The notes under the pieces are model-generated. The model saw only the letters and a list, made by a program, of their open reading frames with translations. It ran no database searches and was not told where the DNA came from. Below, piece by piece: positions 1-8,576 of a stretch of DNA of 64,000 nucleotides. Location of the stretch: positions 3,410,001 to 3,474,000 of the forward strand of contig NZ_CP144555.1 of the NCBI RefSeq assembly GCF_036607905.1, read 5' to 3'. Position 1 is the stretch's first letter. Each line of letters opens with the position of its first letter. Position numbers and translations under genes: made by a program. Origin of the DNA: Streptomyces sp. SCSIO 75703. Lineage in GTDB: Bacteria > Actinomycetota > Actinomycetes > Streptomycetales > Streptomycetaceae.

Positions 1-258
1 CGCTACGCGACGGACGGTTCGGGCCGGGCGGTGTTCGCCGCCGCCTGCGAGAAGGCGGGCGTGCCCTTCCAGACCTTCGTCTCGAACAACTCCATGCCCT
101 GCGGCACCACCATCGGCCCGATCACCGCGGCCCGGCACGGCATCCACACCGTCGACATCGGCGTGGCGATCCTGTCGATGCACAGCGCGCGGGAGCTGTG
201 CGGCGGCGAGGACCCCCACCTCCTCGCCGCCGCGCTGACGGCGTTCCTGACGGGCTGA
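1..258 (+). CDS. M18 family aminopeptidase, C-terminal fragment
   Basis: The gene enters from the left edge, so only its last 85 residues are present. The segment around NNSMPCGTTIGPITAARHGI and the following VDIGVAILSMHSARE is the conserved C-terminal part of M18 metallo-aminopeptidases. In that family it contributes a late metal-binding or active-site His and helps hold the dodecameric cage. The enzyme removes N-terminal residues from peptides in the cytoplasm. It ends with TGA. The start and the first two-thirds, including most metal ligands, lie outside the window, so integrity cannot be judged. Confidence 0.85.
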   Translation, partial: RYATDGSGRAVFAAACEKAGVPFQTFVSNNSMPCGTTIGPITAARHGIHTVDIGVAILSMHSARELCGGEDPHLLAAALTAFLTG

Positions 259-397
259 GGGCCATAGGGCCGCGGGAGGCCCGCCGCGCGCGGCGGGCAA
301 CACCCCCCGGCCGCATGGGCGTTCCGCCCGGGGGTACCCGAACGGACCGGATCGGCCGGAGAGTCCGGCCGACCGGACCTACAGGGAGGCGACGCTC

Positions 398-649
398 ATG
401 GGCCTCGGCGGGTGCATCATCCTCATCGCCGTGGGAGCCATCCTCACGTTCGCGACCGACTGGGAGATGCGGGGCGTCGACCTCGACCTGGTCGGCGTCA
501 TCTTCATGGTCGTCGGACTGATCGGGGTCGCCACGTTCGGCAGCATCGCCCGGCGCCGCCGGGTGGTGATGCCGCCGGCGACCCCGATCGTCGAGGACCG
601 GCCCCACCACCACCCCCGCGACGGGTACGACGACGGCTACGGCGTCTGA
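398..649 (+). CDS. DUF6458-type small membrane protein
   Basis: An 83-residue protein with two hydrophobic segments, residues about 3-20 (CIILIAVGAILTF) and 27-48 (VDLDLVGVIFMVVGLIGVA). A basic RRRR turn and a hydrophilic His/Asp-rich tail follow. This arrangement matches the actinobacterial DUF6458 family, whose function is unknown. A good ribosome site, AGGGAGG, lies 8 bases before the ATG. Its 3' end overlaps the end of the convergent thioredoxin-NHL gene by 13 bp, so the two transcripts must overlap. Confidence 0.8.
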   Translation: MGLGGCIILIAVGAILTFATDWEMRGVDLDLVGVIFMVVGLIGVATFGSIARRRRVVMPPATPIVEDRPHHHPRDGYDDGYGV

Positions 650-2490
650 CCCGCGCCGGCGCCCGTGCCCTCGGCGCCGTCCGCGCCGCCTTCGTCGAGT
701 CCGGCGAGGACCAGCGGCAGCCGGGTCGCGCCGGACGCGGTCAGCCGGACCGGGACGCCCCAGTCCTGCTGGTGGACGTGGCAGGCCGGGTACGCGTTGG
801 CCGGGTCGTCGTCGCAGGACGCGGCCATCGCGGAGACGTGCAGGACCCCCTCCGTCACCTCGGGGTCCAGCTCCAGCACGCGGCCCAGGCCGGTCCCCGC
901 GCCCTCGCCCGAGCGCAGCAGGCCGGGCGGCGTGGCGGAGACCAGCAGCCGGGTCGAGGGCCCGTAGCGGGTGTCGAGCTTCTGCCCGGCGGGCGCCTGG
1001 AAGACCACGTCGAGCAGGAGGGTGCCCGGGGCCACCTCGGTCGCCTCGCGCCGCGTGCGGTGGGCGACCGCCTCGACGCGGACCGCCTCCTCGGGCAGCC
1101 GCAGCCGGGTCAGCCGGTGCCGGGCCGACTCCACGACCACGATGTCGTCGCCCACCAGGACGGCGTCGCTCGGCTCGCGCAGATCGGTGGCGAGCGTCGT
1201 CACCTCCCCGCTCGCCGGGTCGTAGCGGCGCAGGGCGTGGTTGTAGGTGTCGGCGACGGCGACCGAGCCGTCGGGCAGCACGGTGACGCCCAGCGGGTGC
1301 TGGAGCAGGGCCTGGCCCGCCTCCCCGTCGCGGTGGCCGAAGTCGAACAGGCCGGTGCCGACGGCGGTGTGGACCGTGCCGTCGGTGTCCACGAAGCGCA
1401 GGGCGGAGGTCTCGGAGTCGGCGACCCAGAGCCGGTCGGTACCGGCCGCGAGCCCGGACGGCTGGGCGAACCACGCCTCGGCGCCGGGCCCGTCGACCAG
1501 GCCCTCGTTGGTGGTGCCGGCGGTCACGCCCACGCTGCCGTCGGCCGGGTCGTAGGCCCAGAGCTGGTGGACGCCGGCCATGGCGATCCACACCCGGTCC
1601 CGCCACCAGGCCACGTCCCAGGGCGAGGAGAGGGCGACCTCGCGGCCGGGGCCCGCGGTGGGCTCGCCCTGCATCCACTGGCGGCCGGTGCCGGCCAGGG
1701 TGGTGACCTCGCCGGTCGCCGGGTCGAAGCGGCGCAGCGCGTGGTTGACCGTGTCGGCGACGACGACGGTGCCGTCGGGCAGCGGCGCGAGGCCCTGCGG
1801 CTCCTGGAAACGGGCGCGGTCCGCCGGGCCGTCGGCCAGGCCCCGGGTGCCGTCGCCGATCCGGCGCAGGACGCTCTCGCCGTCCTCGTCCAGCTCGACG
1901 AGCTGGTGCCGGGTGGTGTCGGTGACCAGGAAGGTCCCGGAGGGCAGCAGCAGCGCCTTGCCCGGGAAGCGCAGCACGGTCGGCTCGGGCTCCGGCGCCA
2001 CGTAGGGCCCGTCGCCACGCCGCAGCGTGCCCTTCGCCCCGTGCTCCGCCTCCAGCTCCGCCACCAGCTTCTCGATGGCGTGCGCGTGCCCCTCGCCGGC
2101 GTGCTGGGCGACGACGTGGCCCTCGGGGTCGATGACGACCAGGGTGGGCCAGGCCCGCACCGCGTACTGCTTCCAGGTGGCCAGCTCCGGGTCGTCGAGC
2201 ACCGGGTGCTCCACGCCGTACCGCTCGACCGCGTCGACCACCGCCCGGTGCTCGGCCTCGTGCGCGAACTTCGGCGAGTGCACGCCGACGATCACGACGG
2301 TGTCCCGGTGCTTCTCCTCCAGCTCCCGCAGCTCGTCGAGGACGTGGAGGCAGTTGACACAGCAGAAGGTCCAGAAGTCCAGCACCACGATGCGGCCCCG
2401 GAGGCCCGCGAGGGACAGCTCCTTGCCGCCGGTGTTGATCCAGGACCGTCCTCGCAGCTCAGGGGCGCGGACGCGGGCACGCTTACTCAT
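637..2490 (-). CDS. thioredoxin-like NHL-repeat protein
   Basis: A 617-residue cytoplasmic-looking protein with no signal peptide. Residues about 15-150 are a TlpA/AhpC-like thioredoxin fold with the redox motif C44-V-N-C47 inside FWTFCCVNCLHVL. A six-bladed NHL/SMP-30-like beta-propeller then runs from about 190 to 500, with repeated units such as PDGTVVVADTVNHALRRFDP. A C-terminal domain resembles the thiol-reductase tail seen in NHL-containing thioredoxins. It probably acts as a thiol-disulfide oxidoreductase whose propeller binds a partner; the substrate is unknown. The ATG has GGAGG only one or two bases upstream, which is close. No other in-frame start looks better. Confidence 0.85.
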   Translation of the reverse strand: MSKRARVRAPELRGRSWINTGGKELSLAGLRGRIVVLDFWTFCCVNCLHVLDELRELEEKHRDTVVIVGVHSPKFAHEAEHRAVVDAVERYGVEHPVLDDPELATWKQYAVRAWPTLVVIDPEGHVVAQHAGEGHAHAIEKLVAELEAEHGAKGTLRRGDGPYVAPEPEPTVLRFPGKALLLPSGTFLVTDTTRHQLVELDEDGESVLRRIGDGTRGLADGPADRARFQEPQGLAPLPDGTVVVADTVNHALRRFDPATGEVTTLAGTGRQWMQGEPTAGPGREVALSSPWDVAWWRDRVWIAMAGVHQLWAYDPADGSVGVTAGTTNEGLVDGPGAEAWFAQPSGLAAGTDRLWVADSETSALRFVDTDGTVHTAVGTGLFDFGHRDGEAGQALLQHPLGVTVLPDGSVAVADTYNHALRRYDPASGEVTTLATDLREPSDAVLVGDDIVVVESARHRLTRLRLPEEAVRVEAVAHRTRREATEVAPGTLLLDVVFQAPAGQKLDTRYGPSTRLLVSATPPGLLRSGEGAGTGLGRVLELDPEVTEGVLHVSAMAASCDDDPANAYPACHVHQQDWGVPVRLTASGATRLPLVLAGLDEGGADGAEGTGAGAGQTP

Positions 2491-2621
2491 GCCTCCAAGA
2501 GTGCCACTACCGCCGCGCTCCCCCGCGCGCGCCCGCCCCCGCCCGTCCGCCGGGCGCCCGGGGGACCGGCCGTCGGTGTGGCGGCCGGGTTTCGCGGAGG
2601 CGGAACGGGAAGCGATCCGGC

Positions 2622-3113
2622 ATGAGATTCCTCGTGTACGACCGGCTCCTCGGCATCGGCGACGACTACTGGATCGAGGACGCCGACGGCAACAAGGTGT
2701 TCCTCGTCGACGGCAAGGCCATGCGGCTGCGCGACACCTGGGAGCTGAAGGACACCCGGGGCCGCGTCCTGATCGACATCCACCGGAAGATGTTCGCGCT
2801 GCGGGACACCATGGTGATCGAGCGCGGCGGCGAACCGCTCGCCACCCTGAAGCGCAAGCGGCTCTCCCTGCTGCGCAACCACTACCGGGTCACCATGGCC
2901 GAGGGCACCGAACTGGACGTCAGCGGCAAGGTGCTCGACCGCGAGTTCGCCATCGAGTACGACGGTGAGCTGCTCGCGGTCGTCTCGCGGCGTTGGCTGA
3001 CCCTGCGCGACACCTACGGCGTGGACGTGGTCCGCGAGGACGCGGACCCCTCGCTGCTGATCGCCCTGGCGGTCTGCGTGATCCACCTGGCGGAGAAGGA
3101 ACGGGAGGGCTGA
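2622..3113 (+). CDS. LURP-one-related (scramblase-fold) protein
   Basis: A 163-residue protein of the LURP-one/Tubby-like fold. A 12-strand beta barrel is suggested by the repeated pattern 'D.DG.....DGKA...RDTWEL.D..G..L..I.RK', and the most hydrophobic segment is at the C-terminus (ALAVCVIHLAE). Bacterial members have no proven activity; phospholipid scramblase-like binding is an analogy only. The ATG is the first plausible start after the purine-rich run GGAGGCGGAACGGGAAG. It is transcribed away from the thioredoxin-NHL gene and ends 20 bp before the convergent nitrilase-fold gene. Confidence 0.8.
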   Translation: MRFLVYDRLLGIGDDYWIEDADGNKVFLVDGKAMRLRDTWELKDTRGRVLIDIHRKMFALRDTMVIERGGEPLATLKRKRLSLLRNHYRVTMAEGTELDVSGKVLDREFAIEYDGELLAVVSRRWLTLRDTYGVDVVREDADPSLLIALAVCVIHLAEKEREG

Positions 3114-3132
3114 CCGGGGCGGCCCCCGGGTG

Positions 3133-3933
3133 TCAGGCGCGGGGGGCCGGCCGGTCCAGGCCCAGGACGCGGTCCCTGAGGGCCGGGAAGCGCTCCCGGG
3201 TCCGGGCCACCTCCGCCGGGTCGAACTCCACGGTGAGGACCTCCTCGCCGGAGCCCGCCTCGGCCAGCACCTCGCCCCAGGGGTCGACCACGAGCGAGTG
3301 GCCCGCCTGCGGCACCCCGGCGTGGGTCCCGGCCGTGCCGCAGGCCAGGACGAACGCCTGGTTCTCCACCGCCCGCGCGCGGGCCAGCAGCGTCCAGTGC
3401 GCGCGGCGGCGCTCCGGCCAGCCCGCCGGCACGACGAGCGTCTCGGCGCCGGCGTCGACCAGGGCGCGGAACAGCTCGGGGAAACGGAGGTCGTAGCAGG
3501 TGGCCACGCCCAGGGTGGTGCCGGGCAGGGCGGCCGTCACGAGCGCGTCGCCCGCGCTCATCAGCACGGCCTCGCCCTTGTCGAAGCCGAAGCGGTGGAT
3601 CTTGCGGTACGCGGCGGCCAGGTCGCCGGAGGGGGAGAAGACGAGGGAGGTGTTGTAGAGGGCGCCGTGCTCGTCGCGTTCGGGGAAGGAGCCCGCGTGC
3701 AGCCAGACGCCGGCCTCGCTCGCGGCCTTCGCCATCGCCTCGTGGGTCGGCCCCTCCAGCGGCTCGGCCCGCGCGGCGAACTCCTCGAAGGCGAACGCCC
3801 CCGTGGTCCACAGCTCGGGCAGCACGACGAGGTCGGCCCCCGCCTGGGCGCGGACCAGCGACGCCGCCCGCAGGCGGCGGGCTTCGGCCGTTTCGTCCTC
3901 GTTCACGGCGATTTGGATCAATGAAGCGCGCAC
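3133..3933 (-). CDS. carbon-nitrogen hydrolase (nitrilase superfamily, Nit-like)
   Basis: A 266-residue amidase of the nitrilase superfamily. The catalytic triad is visible: E40 in VVLPELWTTG, K111 in YRKIHRFGF and C146 in GVATCYDLRFPELFR. The last block is typical of Nit2/omega-amidase and deaminated-glutathione amidase branches, so small omega-amides are likely substrates. The reading frame stays open further upstream, but GTG at 3933 is preferred because it is preceded by AGGACGG and starts directly with the family's VRASLIQIAV strand. A divergent gene begins about 220 bp upstream. Confidence 0.88.
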   Translation of the reverse strand: MRASLIQIAVNEDETAEARRLRAASLVRAQAGADLVVLPELWTTGAFAFEEFAARAEPLEGPTHEAMAKAASEAGVWLHAGSFPERDEHGALYNTSLVFSPSGDLAAAYRKIHRFGFDKGEAVLMSAGDALVTAALPGTTLGVATCYDLRFPELFRALVDAGAETLVVPAGWPERRRAHWTLLARARAVENQAFVLACGTAGTHAGVPQAGHSLVVDPWGEVLAEAGSGEEVLTVEFDPAEVARTRERFPALRDRVLGLDRPAPRA

Positions 3934-4151
3934 ACTACCACCGTCCTGGCATGCGAGTCGTCGACTCGGGCCTACGATCGTCACACGAAAGCACTGCCGG
4001 GGTGCCGCACAGCAGCGTAACTTGGGGGTCCCTCCCGGCTCGAGCGGAGGCGAGAGCTCGGGGGGCCCACGACGCCCGACGACCGCAGCCACTCCCACTG
4101 GCACCGCCGCCACCACCTGCCCGTGTACCGACCGCCGAGGGGTCCCGTTCC

Positions 4152-4976
4152 GTGAGTCTGCATCCCACCCTCCAGCCCTACGCCGACGCCTGGACTCACT
4201 CCATCGAGGCGATATCCGCGCTGGTCCAGCCGCTCGTGGAAGCAGATTGGAACCGTCGAACCCCCTGCCCGGGGTGGTCCGTGCGGGACATCGTCTCGCA
4301 CGTGATGGGCCTGGACTCGGAGATGCTGGGCGACCCGCGGCCGATCCACGCCCTGCCGCGTGACCTCTTCCACGTCACCAACGACCACCAGCGGTACATG
4401 GAGATGCAGGTCGACGTGCGCCGCCACCACACGGCGCCCGAGATCACCTCCGAGCTGGAGTACATGATCATCCGGCGCAACCGGCAGCTCCGGAACGAGA
4501 CCCGGATCCCGTCGGCCACGGTGCGCGGCCCCCTCGGCACCGAACTGACGCTGGAGGAGTCCATGCGCCGGCACGCCTTCGCGGTGTGGGCGCACGAGCA
4601 GGACCTGCGCACGGCCCTCGGCGAGCCGGGCAACCTCGACTCCCCGGGCGCGTACGTCGCCCGCGACGTGCTCCTGGCCGAGCTGCCGCGGGTGGTCGCG
4701 GACGACGCGCAGGCGCCCCGCAGTTCGGCCGTCGTCTTCGACGTGCACGGCCCGGTCGAGTTCCTGCGCACGGTCCGCGTGGACATCCAGGGCCGCGGCA
4801 CCCTGGAGACCTCCCCCGCGCTCGGCCCGGCCGCGAGCCTCTCCCTCGACTGGGAGACGTACGTACGGCTGGCCTGCGGCCGGATCACCCCGGAGGCGGC
4901 GGGGGACCGGGTCAAGACCGACGGCGACCCGGAGCTGGCGGCGGCGATCCTGCGGCACTTCACGGTCACCCCGTAG
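4152..4976 (+). CDS. maleylpyruvate isomerase family (mycothiol-dependent, DinB-like) protein
   Basis: A 274-residue protein with an N-terminal DinB/MDMPI four-helix domain (about residues 8-150). Its motif TPCPGWSVRDIVSHVMGLD is characteristic of actinobacterial mycothiol-dependent metal enzymes. A C-terminal SCP2-like MDMPI_C domain follows (about 185-270). Family members transfer or isomerise substrates with mycothiol; this substrate is unknown. GTG at 4152 was chosen because GAGGGG lies 9 bases upstream and the longer open frame has no family similarity. A strong hairpin follows the stop. Confidence 0.82.
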   Translation: MSLHPTLQPYADAWTHSIEAISALVQPLVEADWNRRTPCPGWSVRDIVSHVMGLDSEMLGDPRPIHALPRDLFHVTNDHQRYMEMQVDVRRHHTAPEITSELEYMIIRRNRQLRNETRIPSATVRGPLGTELTLEESMRRHAFAVWAHEQDLRTALGEPGNLDSPGAYVARDVLLAELPRVVADDAQAPRSSAVVFDVHGPVEFLRTVRVDIQGRGTLETSPALGPAASLSLDWETYVRLACGRITPEAAGDRVKTDGDPELAAAILRHFTVTP

Positions 4977-4979
4977 CGC

Positions 4980-5037
4980 GGCGGCCCGCGCCGCCCTCCC
5001 CGTGCCCGGGTGGGCCGGGGAGGCGGCGCGGGCCGCC
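4980..5037. terminator. bidirectional terminator hairpin
   Basis: A near-perfect stem: bases 4980-5001 pair with 5017-5037 with a single bulge, and the loop is about 15 nt. It sits exactly between the convergent MDMPI-like gene and the MFS transporter, so it can end transcription from both sides. There is no T-run, as is usual in Streptomyces. Confidence 0.75.
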
Positions 5038-5038
5038 G

Positions 5039-6370
5039 TCAGACGGGAACGTGCACCGTCTCCACGCGGCTGGCGACCAGCCGTTCCCGCTCGCGGCGGA
5101 CGGCCCGGCCGCGCAGGCGCAGGATCTGCGAGAGGCCGAGCGCCTGGAGCACGAAGACGGAGGAGAAGGCGACGGTGTAGTTCTGGCCGGTCGCGTCCAG
5201 CAGCACACCCACGGCGAGCAGCGTCGTCATGGAGGCGACGAAACCGCCCATGTTGGTGATGCCGGAGGCGGTGCCCTGACGTTCGGGCGGGTTGGCGGGG
5301 CGCGCGAAGTCGAAGCCGATCATCGACGCCGGTCCGCAGGCGCCCAGCACCACGCAGAGCGCCACCAGCAGCCACATCGGGGCGCGGTCGGCCGGGTGGA
5401 GGAGCGTCGCGGCCCACAGGGCGGCGGTCGTGCCGACCGTGCCGAGGACCAGCGGCATCCGGGCGTTGTGGTGCCGGCCGACGATCTGTCCGTAGACCAG
5501 GCCGACGCTCATGTTGGAGACCACGACCACGGTCAGCAGTTCGCCGGCCCTGGCCTGGGAGAGGCCCTGCGCCTCCACCAGGAACGGCATCCCCCACAGC
5601 AGCAGGAAGACCATCGCCGGGAACTGGGTGGTGAAGTGCACCCACAGGCCGAGCCGGGTGCCCGGCTCCCGCCAGGAGGTGGCGATCTGCCGCCGGACGT
5701 ACGCGGCGCCGTGGTGCGGCAGCGGCTCCGGCTCGTGGCCCTCGGGGTGGTCCTTGAGGAAGAGCAGCAGCAGGACGAGGACGACCACGCCGGCCAGGGA
5801 GCTTCCCGCGAAGGCCGCGGTCCAGCCGATGCCGTGCAGCAGCCGGGCGATGACGAGCGTGGAGACGAGGTTGCCGGCCATGCCGACCAGCCCGGCGAGC
5901 TGGGCGACGAGGGGGCCGCGCCGGGCCGGGAACCAGCGCGAGCCGAGCCGCAGCACGCTGATGAAGGTCATGGCGTCGCCGCAGCCGAGCAGGGCGCGCG
6001 CGGCCAGCGCCGTCCCGAAGCTCGGGGAGAGGGCGAAGCCGAGCTGGCCGGCCGTGAACAGCACCACGCCGATGCCCAGCACCTTCCTGGTGCCGAGCCG
6101 GTCGACGAGCAGCCCGACGGGTATCTGCATGCCCGCGTAGACGAGCAGTTGGAGGATGGAGAAGGTGGACAGCGCCGAGGCGTTGACGTGGAAGCGGTCG
6201 GCCGCCTCCAGTCCGGCCACGCCCAGCGAGGTGCGGAAGATGACGGCGACGAAGTAGACCGCGACGCCGACGCCCCAGACGGCCAGGGCGCGGCGCCCGC
6301 CCGGCGGATCGCCGGGGAGCGCGCGCCGGCGGCCGGGGCCCGGGAACCGCGCGGAGTCCGCCGGGTTCAT
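5039..6370 (-). CDS. major facilitator superfamily transporter
   Basis: A 443-residue integral membrane protein with about 12 hydrophobic helices. It carries the MFS motif A-like loop DRLGTRKVLGIG after TM2 and a conserved RALLGCGDAMTFISVLRLGSRWF block (TM4-5), as in NNP/ACS-like transporters of organic anions. The substrate is not evident. ATG 6370 overlaps the stop of the GntR/FCD regulator by 4 bp (ATGA), so the pair is translationally coupled and the regulator probably controls the transporter. Confidence 0.88.
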   Translation of the reverse strand: MNPADSARFPGPGRRRALPGDPPGGRRALAVWGVGVAVYFVAVIFRTSLGVAGLEAADRFHVNASALSTFSILQLLVYAGMQIPVGLLVDRLGTRKVLGIGVVLFTAGQLGFALSPSFGTALAARALLGCGDAMTFISVLRLGSRWFPARRGPLVAQLAGLVGMAGNLVSTLVIARLLHGIGWTAAFAGSSLAGVVVLVLLLLFLKDHPEGHEPEPLPHHGAAYVRRQIATSWREPGTRLGLWVHFTTQFPAMVFLLLWGMPFLVEAQGLSQARAGELLTVVVVSNMSVGLVYGQIVGRHHNARMPLVLGTVGTTAALWAATLLHPADRAPMWLLVALCVVLGACGPASMIGFDFARPANPPERQGTASGITNMGGFVASMTTLLAVGVLLDATGQNYTVAFSSVFVLQALGLSQILRLRGRAVRRERERLVASRVETVHVPV

Positions 6371-7017
6371 CGCACCTCGCCCCGGGCCAGGTGGGAGAAC
6401 CAGCCCACGTGCCGGTGGACGGCCTCGACGGCCGCCTCCGCGTCGCCCTCGCGCAGCGCCCGGAGGATCTCGGCGTGCTCGACGAGGGTCTTGGCGATGC
6501 GGTCGGGGTGGGAGTGCATCACGGCGACGCCCATGCGCAGTTGGCGGTCGCGGAGCTGGTCGTAGAGGCGGGAGAGGATCTCGTTGCCGCCGCTGCGGAC
6601 GATCTCGGCGTGGAAGCAGCGGTCGGTGACCGCGGCGGCGGCGAAGTCCCCGGCGGCGGCCTGCTCGCGCTGCCGGGCGAGGAGTTCCTCCAGCCGGTCC
6701 AGGAGGCCGGGCGGGGCCGGTACGGCCTTGCGGGCCGCGTGCTCCTCGACGAGCAGCCGGGTCTCCACCACGTCGGCGATCTCCTGCGCGGAGACCGGCA
6801 GCACCAGGGCGCCCTTCTTCGGGTAGAGCCGGAGCAGCCCCTCGACCTCCAGCCGGAGCAGGGCCTCGCGCACCGGCGTGCGGGAGACGCCCACGGCCTC
6901 CGCCAGCTCCCCCTCGGTGAGCAGCGTGCCGCCCTCGTAACGGCGTTCCAGGACGGCTTGTTTGACGTGGGCGTAGACGCGGTCGGCGGCGGGGGGTTGC
7001 TTCACGGCCAGGGACAT
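6367..7017 (-). CDS. GntR/FadR-type (FCD) transcriptional regulator
   Basis: A 216-residue repressor. An N-terminal winged helix (about residues 9-75, with LAEAVGVSRTPVREALLRLEVEGLL) is followed by an all-helical FCD ligand domain (about 90-210). The FCD metal/ligand pattern includes RCFHAEIV and HAEILRAL..GD...A. Such regulators sense organic acids. ATG 7017 was chosen because the winged helix begins about ten residues later. Upstream sequence in its own direction contains TTGCAC and TTGTAT about 30 bases before the start, which could be promoter or autoregulatory site. It is first in a two-gene unit with the MFS transporter. Confidence 0.85.
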   Translation of the reverse strand: MSLAVKQPPAADRVYAHVKQAVLERRYEGGTLLTEGELAEAVGVSRTPVREALLRLEVEGLLRLYPKKGALVLPVSAQEIADVVETRLLVEEHAARKAVPAPPGLLDRLEELLARQREQAAAGDFAAAAVTDRCFHAEIVRSGGNEILSRLYDQLRDRQLRMGVAVMHSHPDRIAKTLVEHAEILRALREGDAEAAVEAVHRHVGWFSHLARGEVR

Positions 7018-7222
7018 GCCCACAGGATAGATACAACAGGGGTGCAACGAGGCCGCCGTCCACCATGCGGACGGCGCGCACCCGACCTGGGATGCCCCGA
7101 TTTCCCCCGCGGGGGGTGCAACCATCCCGCCCGCCCGGATGTCGCACTGTTGCGGACCCCTCCGCGCTCCACCCACCACCCGGCCGCCCCGCAGGCGACT
7201 TCACACAATCGGGGTATATCTC

Positions 7223-8125
7223 TTGATCAATGGCATTCCGGGCATCCGTCTCCGCAGAGCCGCCGTCGTCACCGTGACCACCGGCGCCGTGCTCGCCGGC
7301 GGGGCTCTCGCCACCGCGCCCGCCCAGGCCGCCACCGCGCCGGCGATCGCCGCCAAGGGCGGCTTCGTGATGAACGACGCGAACGGCTCCGCGCTCTACA
7401 CCAAGGCGGCGGACACCAAGCTGTCGACCGGGTCCACGACGAAGATCATGACCGCCAAGGTCGTGCTCTCCCAGCCCAAGCTGAACCTGGACCGCAAGGT
7501 CACGATCCAGATGGCGTACAGCGACTACATCGTGTCGAAGAACGCCTCCTCCGCCCGGCTGATCGTGGGCGACAAGGTCACCGTCCGGCAGCTCCTCTAC
7601 GGGCTGATGCTGCCCTCCGGCTGCGACGCGGCCTACGCGCTGGCCGACGCCTACGGCACCGGCTCGACGCGGGCGGCCCGGGTGAAGTCGTTCATCGGCA
7701 AGATGAACACCACCGCCAAGGGCCTCGGGATGAAGAACACCCACTTCGACTCGTTCGACGGCATCGGCAACGGCACCAACTACTCCACGCCGCGCGACCT
7801 GACGAAGCTCGCGAGCAGCGCGATGAAGAACCCCACCTTCCGCACGATCGTCAAGACCAGGTCGTACACCGCCAAGACGACCACCAAGACCGGCGGCACC
7901 CGCACCATGGCGGCCTGGTCCAACACCAACACCCTGCTCGGCAGCTACCGGGGCGCGACCGGGGTGAAGACCGGCTCGGGCCCGGCGGCCAAGTACTGCC
8001 TGGTCTTCGCCGCGACCCGGAACGGCAAGACCGTGATCGGCACCGTCCTGGCGTCCTCGTCCGCCACCCAGCGCGGCAAGGACGCGACCCGGCTCATGGA
8101 CTACGGCTTCGCCCGGCTGGGCTGA
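7223..8125 (+). CDS. secreted D-alanyl-D-alanine carboxypeptidase (PBP5-like, S11)
   Basis: About 300 residues from the TTG start. A Sec-type signal peptide (RLRRAAVVTVTTGAVLAGG, probable cleavage after APAQA near residue 36) precedes an S11 peptidase domain. Motifs are S71-T-T-K74 (nucleophile), S132-G-C134 in place of SxN (a known variant in this family) and K249-T-G. It trims the terminal D-Ala of peptidoglycan stem peptides outside the membrane. No in-frame ATG precedes the signal peptide. TTG 7223 has GGGG 8 bases upstream, but the start is not certain. It lacks the usual C-terminal membrane-anchor helix, so it is likely secreted. Confidence 0.85.
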   Translation: MINGIPGIRLRRAAVVTVTTGAVLAGGALATAPAQAATAPAIAAKGGFVMNDANGSALYTKAADTKLSTGSTTKIMTAKVVLSQPKLNLDRKVTIQMAYSDYIVSKNASSARLIVGDKVTVRQLLYGLMLPSGCDAAYALADAYGTGSTRAARVKSFIGKMNTTAKGLGMKNTHFDSFDGIGNGTNYSTPRDLTKLASSAMKNPTFRTIVKTRSYTAKTTTKTGGTRTMAAWSNTNTLLGSYRGATGVKTGSGPAAKYCLVFAATRNGKTVIGTVLASSSATQRGKDATRLMDYGFARLG

Positions 8126-8142
8126 CGCCCGCACACCGCTGC

Positions 8143-8177
8143 CCGGAGGGCCCGTCGCGCGGCGACGGGCCCTCCGG
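8143..8177 (+). terminator. intrinsic terminator after D,D-carboxypeptidase
   Basis: A perfect 16-bp stem (8143-8158 with 8162-8177) with a 3-nt loop, followed by CGTTT. It lies 18 bp downstream of the carboxypeptidase stop. Confidence 0.85.
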
Positions 8178-8205
8178 CGTTTCCCGCCCTCCTCGAATGG
8201 AGCAC

Positions 8206-8230
8206 ATGGTGATAGTGTCATTAGCACCAT
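8206..8230 (+). promoter_or_regulatory. operator-like dyad overlapping the gntR start
   Basis: The 25-bp dyad begins ATGGTGATAGT and ends ATTAGCACCAT. It has 6-bp perfect outer arms (ATGGTG/CACCAT) and partly symmetric inner bases. It overlaps the ATG of the following YtrA-type regulator. TAGTGT inside it could be a -10 hexamer, which would give a leaderless or nearly leaderless transcript. No ribosome site precedes the ATG. Autoregulation by the encoded protein is inferred from position. Confidence 0.6.
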
Positions 8231-8576
8231 GCTGCTGAGTCTCGACAAGAACGACACCCGCCCTCTGCACGAGCAGGTCGCCGGAGCGATCCGGCGGGCC
8301 ATCGCCGAGGGCGAGTGCGGGCCCGGCGACCGCCTGCCGTCGGCACGCGACCTCTCCGAGGCCCTGGACGTCAACGTCAACACCGTGCTGCGCGGGCTGC
8401 GCGGGCTGCGGGACGAGGGCCTGCTCGACTTCCGCCGGGGCCGGGGCGTCACCGTCGCCGCGGGCGCCGACGCGCGCTCCGTCCTGCACCTGCGGGCACG
8501 GGAGCTGGTCGCCGAGGCGGCCCGGCTGGGCTACAGCAGGAACGATGTCGTCGACATGATCAGGGGGCTGCCGTGA
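8229..8576 (+). CDS. YtrA-subfamily GntR transcriptional regulator
   Basis: A 115-residue short GntR protein. The winged helix covers residues about 8-75 (PLHEQVAGAIRRAIAEGECGPGDRLPSARDLSEAL...VNVNTVLRGLRGL). A short C-terminal two-helix dimerisation tail replaces a ligand domain, as in YtrA. Such regulators usually control the membrane protein or ABC transporter encoded next to them. Its stop overlaps the GTG of the DUF1648 protein by 4 bp (GTGA), so the two are coupled. The start codon lies within its probable operator. Confidence 0.88.
   Translation: MLLSLDKNDTRPLHEQVAGAIRRAIAEGECGPGDRLPSARDLSEALDVNVNTVLRGLRGLRDEGLLDFRRGRGVTVAAGADARSVLHLRARELVAEAARLGYSRNDVVDMIRGLP

Noticed and set aside
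122-1678. Long minus-strand open frame of 518 codons over the first genes
   Set aside because: Arg/Pro/Gly-rich shadow typical of 70% or higher G+C DNA. The real thioredoxin-NHL and DUF6458 genes occupy other frames and have family signatures.
5039-8452. A single 1137-codon minus-strand frame joining MFS transporter and upstream sequence
   Set aside because: Only the last 443 codons look like an MFS protein. The upstream part is antisense to the carboxypeptidase and GntR genes and lacks family features; ATG 6370 overlaps the regulator stop.
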